From assembly GCF_009909155.2 (NCBI RefSeq), contig NZ_JAAAPM020000032.1:1-40232 (forward strand): a stretch of 40,232 nt of DNA, written 5' to 3'. Within the stretch, counting starts at the first letter, position 1, and every line of letters starts with the position of its first letter. This stretch comes from Flavobacterium undicola (lineage in GTDB: Bacteria > Bacteroidota > Bacteroidia > Flavobacteriales > Flavobacteriaceae). The notes under the pieces are model-generated. The model was not told where the DNA came from. It ran no database searches and saw nothing but the letters and a program-made list of their open reading frames with translations. Both the position numbers and the translations under genes were made by a program. Shown in pieces: positions 26,335 to 32,708 of the stretch.

Positions 26335-26398
26335 CAGTTGGCAGTTTTCAGTTGGCAGTTTTCAGAACTTCTAACTTCTAACTTCTAACTTCTAACTT
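26335..26398. repeat. Two short tandem repeats between atpD and atpC
   Basis: Starting 4 nt after the atpD stop, a 14-nt unit CAGTTGGCAGTTTT occurs twice (26335-26362). A 7-nt unit AACTTCT then occurs four times with a partial fifth (26366-26398), ending 8 nt before the atpC ATG. They fill nearly the whole 75-nt spacer of a co-transcribed pair. Confidence 0.9.
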
Positions 26399-26406
26399 TA
26401 AAAAAT

Positions 26407-26688
26407 ATGATTTTAGAAATAGTATCACCAGAAGCGTCTTTGTTTAAAGGAGAAATAACATCAATAACTTTACCGGGTGTTGATGGAAGTTTTCAAATTT
26501 TGAATAATCACGCTCCAATAGTGTCCTTACTTCAAAAAGGAACTGTAAAAATTACAGCGCCAAGTTTTAAGTTTAGCAAAGAAGCAGCAAAATTATTTTC
26601 GAAAGTAAATGATCAAAACTACACTTTAGCTATTTCTTCAGGAACTATTGAAATGAAAGACAATAAAGTAATTGTTTTAGCTGACTAA
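26407..26688 (+). CDS. atpC: ATP synthase F1 subunit epsilon (short form)
   Basis: This 93-residue protein carries only the N-terminal beta-sandwich of the epsilon subunit: MILEIVSPEASLFKGEI, VDGSFQILNNHAPIVSLLQKG and IEMKDNKVIVLAD. Epsilon sits in the central stalk and couples rotation to catalysis. The C-terminal pair of helices found in the roughly 135-residue E. coli protein, which inhibits ATP hydrolysis, is absent. Short epsilon subunits of this type are usual in Bacteroidota, so this is not a truncation. An insert around SFKFSKEAAKLFSKVND is seen. A strong terminator follows. Confidence 0.95.
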   Translation: MILEIVSPEASLFKGEITSITLPGVDGSFQILNNHAPIVSLLQKGTVKITAPSFKFSKEAAKLFSKVNDQNYTLAISSGTIEMKDNKVIVLAD

Positions 26689-26708
26689 GACAATTTAGAT
26701 TTATAAAG

Positions 26709-26738
26709 AACGTCAAGCTTTGCTTGGCGTTTTTTTTT
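26709..26738 (+). terminator. Terminator of atpD-atpC
   Basis: AACGTCAAGC and GCTTGGCGTT form a 10-bp stem with one G-U pair and a 3-nt loop, followed by a run of T, 20 nt after the atpC stop. Confidence 0.9.
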
Positions 26739-26745
26739 TACTTTT
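26738..26745 (+). promoter_or_regulatory. Candidate -7 element for the biotin genes
   Basis: TACTTTTG fits TAnnTTTG exactly but lies only 5 nt before the bioF ATG, so the transcript would be leaderless or nearly so. No good -33 box is seen, and the T tract of the preceding terminator overlaps. A BirA-type operator palindrome was looked for and not found. Confidence 0.3.
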
Positions 26746-26750
26746 GATTT

Positions 26751-27923
26751 ATGAGAAATCTACCTAATATTCTTAAAGCAAAATTAGAATCCAGAATTCA
26801 AAATAATGCACTACGTCAATTGCCTTCTGAGGCTAATTTAATCGATTTTGCATCCAATGATTATCTTGGTTTTTCAAAATCAGAACAGATTTTCAACGAT
26901 ACCCATCAATATTTGTTAGATAATACTTTTGTCCAAAATGGAGCAACAGGTTCCCGATTGCTTTCTGGAAATCATAATTTATATAGTGTAACAGAAAATT
27001 TTATTAGCAAATTTCATCAAGCTGAAACTGCGCTAATTTTTAATTCTGGTTATGATGCAAATGTGGGATTCTTTAGTTCTGTTCCTCAAAAAGGAGATTT
27101 GATTTTATACGATGAACTGTGTCATGCCTCCATTCGCGATGGAATCCAATTGTCTTATGCGAAAGCCTATAAATTCAATCACAATGATTTTGAAGATTTA
27201 GAAAGAAAGATTATCAATTTCAATGGCAATAACAATAGCAATTTCAATCAAAAAGCTTCAATCATTTACATTGTGACTGAAAGTGTGTTTTCGATGGATG
27301 GAGATACGCCAAATTTGGAAGAATTAGTTCATTTGTCTGAAAAACACCGCTGCTATTTAGTTCTTGACGAAGCGCATGCTTTGGGTGTTTTTAGTGATAA
27401 AGGTCAAGGATTGGTTCAGGAATTTGGTGTTCAAAACAAAGTTTTCGCCCGAATTATGACTTTTGGAAAAGGTTTAGGTTGTCATGGAGCGGCTATTTTA
27501 GGTTCTCAGGAGTTGAAGCAATATTTGGTTAATTTCGCCCGAAGCTTTATTTATACAACAGGACTTTCTCCTCATTCGGTCGCGACAATTTTAATTGCTT
27601 ATCAGAATTTAGAAAAAGAAAATAAGGATATTGAGTTGCTGCGTGAGAATATCATCCATTTCAATCAGCAAAAGAATTTGTTGGGTTTAAAACCAATTTT
27701 CGTTCGAAGTAAATCATCTATTCAATCTGTTATTATTCCGGGAAATGAAAAGGTGAAATCTATTGCTAAGCAACTTCAGGAAAAAGGTTTTGATGTTAAA
27801 GCTATTCTTTCGCCAACCGTTCCCGAAGGGCAGGAAAGACTACGATTTTGTTTACACGCTTTTAATTCGAAAGATGAAATTTCGAATGTTTTGCAATTGT
27901 TGAGTACTTTTGTTTTTAAATAG
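26751..27923 (+). CDS. bioF: 8-amino-7-oxononanoate synthase
   Basis: This 390-residue fold-type I PLP enzyme condenses pimeloyl-ACP or pimeloyl-CoA with alanine to give KAPA (8-amino-7-oxononanoate) in biotin synthesis. Motifs are DFASNDYLGFS, GATGSRLLSGN, DELCHASIRDG, TESVFSMDGD, LDEAHALGV (Asp206, His209) and the PLP lysine Lys240 in FGKGLGCHGA. The relative Kbl acts on threonine degradation products, but the adjacent bioD and bioA make BioF the right call. Residues 156-167 (NFNGNNNSNFNQ) form an Asn-rich insert whose DNA closely matches the intergenic repeat after bioD. A DUF2007 gene follows after 24 nt. Confidence 0.93.
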   Translation: MRNLPNILKAKLESRIQNNALRQLPSEANLIDFASNDYLGFSKSEQIFNDTHQYLLDNTFVQNGATGSRLLSGNHNLYSVTENFISKFHQAETALIFNSGYDANVGFFSSVPQKGDLILYDELCHASIRDGIQLSYAKAYKFNHNDFEDLERKIINFNGNNNSNFNQKASIIYIVTESVFSMDGDTPNLEELVHLSEKHRCYLVLDEAHALGVFSDKGQGLVQEFGVQNKVFARIMTFGKGLGCHGAAILGSQELKQYLVNFARSFIYTTGLSPHSVATILIAYQNLEKENKDIELLRENIIHFNQQKNLLGLKPIFVRSKSSIQSVIIPGNEKVKSIAKQLQEKGFDVKAILSPTVPEGQERLRFCLHAFNSKDEISNVLQLLSTFVFK

Positions 27924-27947
27924 GAAGAGATATATAGATCCAAACAA

Positions 27948-28358
27948 ATGGGAGAATCAATTTTTACATTAATAGGAAGATATCAATATACATCAGAAGC
28001 AATGATTTTCAAAGGGAAATTAGAATCTGAAGGAATTGAAGTTTATATGAAAGATAATTATACAATTGAAGCTAATCCATTGTATAGTAATGCTATGGGA
28101 GGTGTGAAATTGTATGTTAAAAATGAAGATTTGCTAAGTGCTCAAGAAATTTCATTACAAATAAGTGAAGTTTCATTAGATGATAATAATAAACCTATTA
28201 AATGCCCAGATTGTGGAGTAGAACAAATAGGTATGTTTACTTCGATAAAAGATTTAAAATCGTTAATCACGTTCACATTCTCAACACTTCTTTTAGGAAT
28301 TCCATTTCGTACGAAGCATAAGTATAGATGTGACAAATGTAAATTTGAATTTAAATAA
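27948..28358 (+). CDS. DUF2007-like small zinc-ribbon protein
   Basis: This 136-residue protein has an N-terminal DUF2007-type domain (about 5-75: FTLIGRYQYTSEAMIFKGKL, EGIEVYMKDN, GGVKLYVKNED). The C-terminal part has two Cys pairs, CPDCG (about 84-88) and CDKCKFEF at the end, which would make a zinc ribbon. Between the pairs lies a hydrophobic patch (LITFTFSTLLLGIPF) that may be a membrane segment. DUF2007 is thought to bind small ligands or act in signalling; no biotin role is known to me. It lies inside the biotin cluster, 24 nt after bioF and directly abutting bioD, so co-translation with biotin enzymes is certain in layout but unexplained. Confidence 0.75.
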   Translation: MGESIFTLIGRYQYTSEAMIFKGKLESEGIEVYMKDNYTIEANPLYSNAMGGVKLYVKNEDLLSAQEISLQISEVSLDDNNKPIKCPDCGVEQIGMFTSIKDLKSLITFTFSTLLLGIPFRTKHKYRCDKCKFEFK

Positions 28359-28979
28359 ATGAAATTATTTATAACAGGAATTGGTACTGATGTAGGCAAA
28401 ACTATTGCTTCAGCAATTATAACCGAAGCCTTGGAAGCAGATTATTGGAAGCCCATTCAAGCAGGGGATTTAGACACATCAGACAGTCATAAAATAAAGG
28501 CTTTTTTATCGAATGATAAAACGGTAATTCATCCCAATAGTTTTGCTTTAAATACGCCAGCGAGTCCACATTTGGCTGCTGAATTGGACAATATTGTTAT
28601 TGATTTAGAAAAAATAGCAGAACCAATAACTAACAATCATCTTGTGGTTGAAGGAGCAGGAGGGCTTTTTGTACCGTTGAATGATTCTGATTGTGTGATT
28701 GACTTAATAAAGAAAGATTACAAAGTAATTGTGGTTTCCCGTCATTATTTGGGCAGTATTAACCATACTTTACTAACTATAGAAGCTTTGAAAAGCAGAA
28801 AAATTGGCATCGCAGGAATTCTGTTTAATGGTAACGAAAATCAATCCACAGAATCTATTATTTTGAATAAAACAGGGGTAAAATGTATTGGAAGAATTGA
28901 AGAAGAACCTTATTTTGACCAAAATGTAATTCGAGAATATGCTGATTTATTTCGAGAGAATCTTTTACAATTGCAATAA
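28359..28979 (+). CDS. bioD: Dethiobiotin synthetase
   Basis: This 206-residue P-loop enzyme closes the ureido ring of dethiobiotin from 7,8-diaminopelargonate, CO2 and ATP. Visible motifs are FITGIGTDVGKT (P loop), KPIQAGDLDTSD and VEGAGGLFVPLND. The ATG follows the stop codon of the DUF2007 gene without a gap. The length is a little below the usual 220-230, and the C-terminus ends LLQLQ. The last four codons (CAA TTG CAA TAA) are the first unit of a 12-bp tandem repeat that continues downstream, so the original end of the gene may have been overwritten. Confidence 0.95.
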   Translation: MKLFITGIGTDVGKTIASAIITEALEADYWKPIQAGDLDTSDSHKIKAFLSNDKTVIHPNSFALNTPASPHLAAELDNIVIDLEKIAEPITNNHLVVEGAGGLFVPLNDSDCVIDLIKKDYKVIVVSRHYLGSINHTLLTIEALKSRKIGIAGILFNGNENQSTESIILNKTGVKCIGRIEEEPYFDQNVIREYADLFRENLLQLQ

Positions 28980-29088
28980 CAATTGCAATAACAATTGCAA
29001 TAACAATTGCAATAACAATTGCAATTTCAAAAATCAATCGCAATTTCAAATCTGAAATCAAAAATCATTAATCTTCAATCTGAAATCA
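28968..29088. repeat. CAATTGCAATAA tandem array and related tract
   Basis: Four full 12-nt units (28968-29015) and a 10-nt partial unit (29016-29025) run from the last bioD codons into the spacer. They are followed by looser copies (GCAATTTCAAA, ATCTGAAATCAAA) up to the bioA ATG at 29090. The unit keeps the bioD frame, so each copy would read Gln-Leu-Gln-stop. Confidence 0.95.
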
Positions 29089-29089
29089 A

Positions 29090-30361
29090 ATGACTTTAAC
29101 AGAAAAAGACAGCCAATACCTTTGGCATCCATATACCCAACATAAAACAGCTCAAACGCCTATTGCTATTACAAAAGGCGAAGGTGCTTTGCTTTGGGAC
29201 GAAAACAATAAACAATACATCGATGCTATTGCTTCGTGGTGGGTGAATCCGTTTGGACATAGTAACAAATTTATTGCCGATGCGATTTATAAACAACTAA
29301 CGACTTTAGAACACGTACTCTTTGGAGGTTTTACGCATGAACCAGCGGTAGTCTTAGCAGAAAAATTGATTCGAATTTTACCCAACAATCAACAAAAAAT
29401 ATTCTTTTCTGATAATGGTTCGACTTCGGTTGAAGTGGCTATAAAGGTAGCTTTGCAGTATTTTTTCAATAAAGGCGAAAAACGAACGACCATTATTGCT
29501 TTCGAAAATGCTTTTCACGGCGATACTTTTGCAGCTATGGCGGCAAGCGGAATTTCGTTTTACACCCAGGCTTTTCAAGGAATGTTTATTGATGTGGTAC
29601 GCATTCCGGTTCCTGTAAAAGGACAGGAACAACAGAGTTTTGATGCTTTGAAAAAAGTGATTCAGGGGTACAATTGCGCTGGATTTATCTTTGAACCTTT
29701 GGTACAAGGAGCTGCCGGAATGGTAATGTATGAGCCGAATGCTTTGGATGAATTAATCCAAATTTGTAAAGAAAACAAGGTGCTTACTATTGCCGATGAA
29801 GTCATGACTGGTTTTGGAAAAACAGGAAAAACCTTTGCTATGGATTATGTTGAGCAAATGCCTGATATGATGTGCTTATCTAAAGCATTGACAGGCGGAA
29901 CGATTCCGATGGCAATTACCACTTTTACCCAGGAAATATTTGAAGCTTTTTATGATGATGATATCAATAAAGCTTTGTTTCATGGACATACTTTTACAGC
30001 CAATCCTACAGGTTGTGCCGCGGCTTTGGCAAGTTTAGAATTGTTGCAAACTCCCGAAATGCAAGCCAATTTAGTTCGTGTAAATGCAAGTCATATGGTG
30101 TTTCAAGAGCATATTAAGAATCATCCAAAAGTGACTACTACCCGGGTTTTGGGGACTATTTTTGCATTGGAAATAAAGAAAGAAAGCGAAGAAAGTTATT
30201 ACGGAACAATGCGTACTAAGTTGTATAATTTCTTTATCGAAAACGGAATCATTCTGCGTCCGGTAGGAAATATTGTTTACATTTTACCGCCTTATATTAT
30301 TACGGATGCCCAATTGCAAAAAGTCTATGAAGTGGTCGAAAATGCATTGGAAATAGTTTAG
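29090..30361 (+). CDS. bioA: Adenosylmethionine-8-amino-7-oxononanoate aminotransferase
   Basis: This 423-residue class III PLP aminotransferase converts KAPA to 7,8-diaminopelargonate, usually with S-adenosylmethionine as amino donor. Family marks are LWHPYTQH near the start, ASWWVNPFGH (Trp50, Trp51), SDNGSTSVEVAIK, FHGDTFAAMA, IADEVMTGFGKTG (Asp236) and the PLP lysine Lys265 in LSKALTGG. Its length is normal for BioA. It lies 110 nt after bioD, separated only by the repeat tract, so it is probably in the same transcript. The step order in the pathway is bioF, bioA, bioD; bioB is not in the window. Confidence 0.96.
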   Translation: MTLTEKDSQYLWHPYTQHKTAQTPIAITKGEGALLWDENNKQYIDAIASWWVNPFGHSNKFIADAIYKQLTTLEHVLFGGFTHEPAVVLAEKLIRILPNNQQKIFFSDNGSTSVEVAIKVALQYFFNKGEKRTTIIAFENAFHGDTFAAMAASGISFYTQAFQGMFIDVVRIPVPVKGQEQQSFDALKKVIQGYNCAGFIFEPLVQGAAGMVMYEPNALDELIQICKENKVLTIADEVMTGFGKTGKTFAMDYVEQMPDMMCLSKALTGGTIPMAITTFTQEIFEAFYDDDINKALFHGHTFTANPTGCAAALASLELLQTPEMQANLVRVNASHMVFQEHIKNHPKVTTTRVLGTIFALEIKKESEESYYGTMRTKLYNFFIENGIILRPVGNIVYILPPYIITDAQLQKVYEVVENALEIV

Positions 30362-30364
30362 AAT

Positions 30365-30506
30365 TTAACCACAAAGAACACAAGGGAGGCACTAAGAGCA
30401 CTATCAAAAACTGTTTCCTGTATGTTTTAACCGTATTTTATTTTCAACTACTGATTAAATATAAGCTTTGTGAGCCTTGTGCTTTCTTTGTGTTCTTCGT
30501 GTTTAA
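30365..30506. repeat. AACCACAAAG-family inverted repeat after bioA
   Basis: TTAACCACAAAGAACACAAG begins 4 nt after the bioA stop, and a complementary copy ends with CTTCGTGTTTAA at 30506. The arms are about 32 nt with roughly 80 nt between. The same wording occurs at 5246-5441 and 31711-31750. The remaining spacer to 30559 is AT-rich. Confidence 0.7.
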
Positions 30507-30559
30507 ATAGTTCCATTTTTACAAAAAACTTTGCGACCTTTGCGGTAAAATAAATAGCC

Positions 30560-31714
30560 TTGTCAACAATAATTTCGATTACAGCTCTAGCATCTATTTC
30601 TTCTTTGGGTAATGATTCAAAAACCATTTGGGAAAATTATCTTTCTGAAAAGCACTGTTTCACTAAAAAATATTTAGATAATCAGAAAACCTGGGTTGCT
30701 TCATTAGATGAAAATTCACAACAAATTGTGGCTGAATTGCAGCAATCGGATGTCAAGTATAAATCATTAGACAAATCGGTTTTGTATGCTATGGTTGCTT
30801 CGCGCCAAGCGGTTGAAAATGCAGGATGGGATGCGAATTCGGTTTTCGGAATCAATATCGGTTCTTCGCGTGGAGCGACTGATTTATTCGAAAAACACTT
30901 TCAGGAATATTTAGAAACCGGCAAAGCGCAAACATTGGCTTCGCCAACAACCACTTTGGGAAATATTTCTTCTTGGGTTGGACATGATTTACAAAGTACC
31001 GGACCTGAAATCTCGCATTCTATTACTTGTTCTACAGCCTTGCATGCTCTTTTAAACGGTGTGGCTTGGTTGCGTGCTGGAATGGCCGATAAATTTCTTA
31101 TCGGCGGAAGTGAAGCTCCATTAACTGATTTTACAATTGCTCAAATGCGAGCATTGAAAATATATTCGCATAGTGATGAAGCTTATCCCAATCAAGCGTT
31201 GAATTTAGACAAAAAACTAAATTCTATGATTCTGGGCGAAGGAGCGGCCGTTTGTTGTCTCGAAATGGGGAAGAAAGACAATGCTTTGGCTTTTATAGAA
31301 GGAATAGGTTATGCTACTGAAATTTTGGAACATAATATTTCTATTTCGGCTGAGGCGACTTGTTTTCAAAAATCGATGAAAATGGCTTTGCAAAATACCA
31401 ATCCAGAAGAAGTTGATGTAATAGTGATGCATGCTCCAGGCACCAAAGCAGGAGATTTAACGGAGTACAAGGCAATTCAGAAAATCTTCGGTGAAAGCCT
31501 TCCGATGTTAACTACAAATAAGTGGAAAATTGGACACACTTTTGGCGCTTCTGGAATGTTGAGTGTGGAATTGGCGGTTTTGATGTTACAACACAATCAG
31601 TTTATTGGAGTTCCTTTTGCGAAAGCGCAAAACCAAACGAAAGCGATAAAAAAGGTATTGGTAAATGCTGTAGGTTTTGGTGGTAATGCGGTGAGTGTTT
31701 TGTTGGGGATTTAA
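30560..31714 (+). CDS. Beta-ketoacyl synthase (KAS I/II-like) next to the biotin genes
   Basis: This 384-residue thiolase-fold condensing enzyme uses a TTG start at 30560. The sequence from there (STIISITALASISSLGNDS) fits the KAS N-terminus, and no ATG fits. The triad is Cys157 in SHSITCSTALHAL, His291 in MHAPGTKAGDL and His326 in KWKIGHTFGASGM. The usual EAHGTGT block is changed to MHAPGTKAG, and the protein is shorter than FabF (about 410). It follows bioA by 198 nt of repeat. Co-location suggests work on the pimeloyl chain for biotin, though KAS III-like BioZ is the only ketoacyl synthase known in that role. It could also be a separate fatty-acid or polyketide enzyme. Confidence 0.8.
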   Translation: MSTIISITALASISSLGNDSKTIWENYLSEKHCFTKKYLDNQKTWVASLDENSQQIVAELQQSDVKYKSLDKSVLYAMVASRQAVENAGWDANSVFGINIGSSRGATDLFEKHFQEYLETGKAQTLASPTTTLGNISSWVGHDLQSTGPEISHSITCSTALHALLNGVAWLRAGMADKFLIGGSEAPLTDFTIAQMRALKIYSHSDEAYPNQALNLDKKLNSMILGEGAAVCCLEMGKKDNALAFIEGIGYATEILEHNISISAEATCFQKSMKMALQNTNPEEVDVIVMHAPGTKAGDLTEYKAIQKIFGESLPMLTTNKWKIGHTFGASGMLSVELAVLMLQHNQFIGVPFAKAQNQTKAIKKVLVNAVGFGGNAVSVLLGI

Positions 31715-31864
31715 CCACGGAGCTCACAAGGAAGGCACAAAGTCCACAGTTTTTTTACACAGATTTAACGAATTTTCACGGATGATTTGTTGTGTTTTAA
31801 TTAAATGATTTTTATAATTGAACACTAAAAAACTGATCACTGATTACTTGAGAACTGATCACTG
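31711..31864. repeat. Mixed repeats between the ketoacyl synthase and recX
   Basis: TTAACCACGGAGCTCACAAG starts inside the stop codon of the ketoacyl synthase (TAA at 31712-31714). An ACACAGATTTAAC/TTTTCACGGAT tract follows. Two copies of AACTGATCACTG (31831-31842 and 31853-31864) then overlap the 3' end of recX. Confidence 0.75.
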
Positions 31865-32328
31865 CTTTCTAAGTCCCGAACTTTGTCATAAACCAGATTA
31901 CTTTCAAATCCGCGTCTTAGCATAAAATCACAAAATTTCTTTCTTTTCTTCAAAACATTTTTTTCCTGAATGGATTCCCAATTTCTATTTGCCAAAGTAT
32001 CAAAAGTGCTATAATATTCTTCGGGACTAATTTCTTTTAAAGCGATAGTAATCAAAGTTTGATTGATGCCTCTGAATTTTAATTCATTGGTGATTCGAAT
32101 CTTTCCCCAATATTTGATACGGTGTTTTCCTCGTGCAAAACTACAGGCAAAACGCTCTTCGTTTAGAAAATTATCGTTTATAAGATGTGCTATAATGCGA
32201 TCAATCTCATCCGAATCCATTTTCATGCTTCGCAATTTTTGCTCTACCTCTTCGTGACAACGTTCCTGATAAGCACAATAATGTTCTATTTTTTGGAGGG
32301 CTTCTTTGATGGAATAGACTTCTTTCAT
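31837..32328 (-). CDS. recX: Regulatory protein RecX
   Basis: This 163-residue helical protein modulates RecA filaments. Three RecX repeat blocks can be seen: ALQKIEHYCAYQERCHEEVEQKL, IIAHLINDNFLNEERFACSFARGKHRIKYWGKIRITNEL and KRKKFCDFMLRRGFE. It is typical of the family in length and in its WGK-RI-x-EL block. It has no recA neighbour. The last nine residues (SSDQFSSNQ) and the TGA stop lie in a direct-repeat element, so the C-terminus has probably been replaced by repeat-derived codons. A -7 TATTTTTG lies 27 nt upstream of the ATG. Confidence 0.92.
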   Translation of the reverse strand: MKEVYSIKEALQKIEHYCAYQERCHEEVEQKLRSMKMDSDEIDRIIAHLINDNFLNEERFACSFARGKHRIKYWGKIRITNELKFRGINQTLITIALKEISPEEYYSTFDTLANRNWESIQEKNVLKKRKKFCDFMLRRGFESNLVYDKVRDLESSDQFSSNQ

Positions 32329-32354
32329 GTGTTTTCAGCTGAGTTTCTTTAATC

Positions 32355-32362
32355 CAAAAATA
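32355..32362 (-). promoter_or_regulatory. -7 element for recX
   Basis: On the minus strand TATTTTTG (TAnnTTTG) lies 26 nt before the recX ATG at 32328. No clear -33 box is seen. Confidence 0.4.
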
Positions 32363-32628
32363 GCAATTTTTGACTGTATCAGGATTATTATATTTTAAAA
32401 CGATAATGTAAAAATGCGGGATAAGTAGTTAAAGGTTTTAAAATAGATAAGATATAAGGGGTTTTTAATAGAAATTGACTGATTTTACAATGTTTTTCCT
32501 ATTATAAATACAGTAAAATTCTTATTTAATATTTGATTTACAGTTGTTTAACTAATGAAATTGTGTTTAATCGAAAAGAAAGGTATTTGTAAAATAAAGT
32601 AATTTATGTTTCTTAATTTTATATATTT

Positions 32629-32648
32629 AACCTGCTGTAATTCAGGTT
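32629..32648 (+). other. Small hairpin in the spacer before the large repeat protein
   Basis: AACCTG and CAGGTT form a 6-bp stem with an 8-nt loop, 60 nt before the ATG at 32709. The rest of the 32363-32708 spacer is very AT-rich with no coding frame and no clear TAnnTTTG; a TATGTTTC at about 32605 is the nearest. Confidence 0.3.
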
Positions 32649-32708
32649 ATTGTTTTTATTAAAAATGGAGTTTTAGGATGGTTTGTTGAATATTAAAAAC
32701 GATCAATC

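Noticed and set aside
28968..29025. CRISPR-like array
   Set aside because: Units of 12 bp are contiguous with no spacers, and no cas gene is present.
28858..29061. Minus-strand frame with an Ile-Val-Ala-Ile repeat that looks like a membrane protein
   Set aside because: It is the antisense translation of the CAATTGCAATAA array and the end of bioD.
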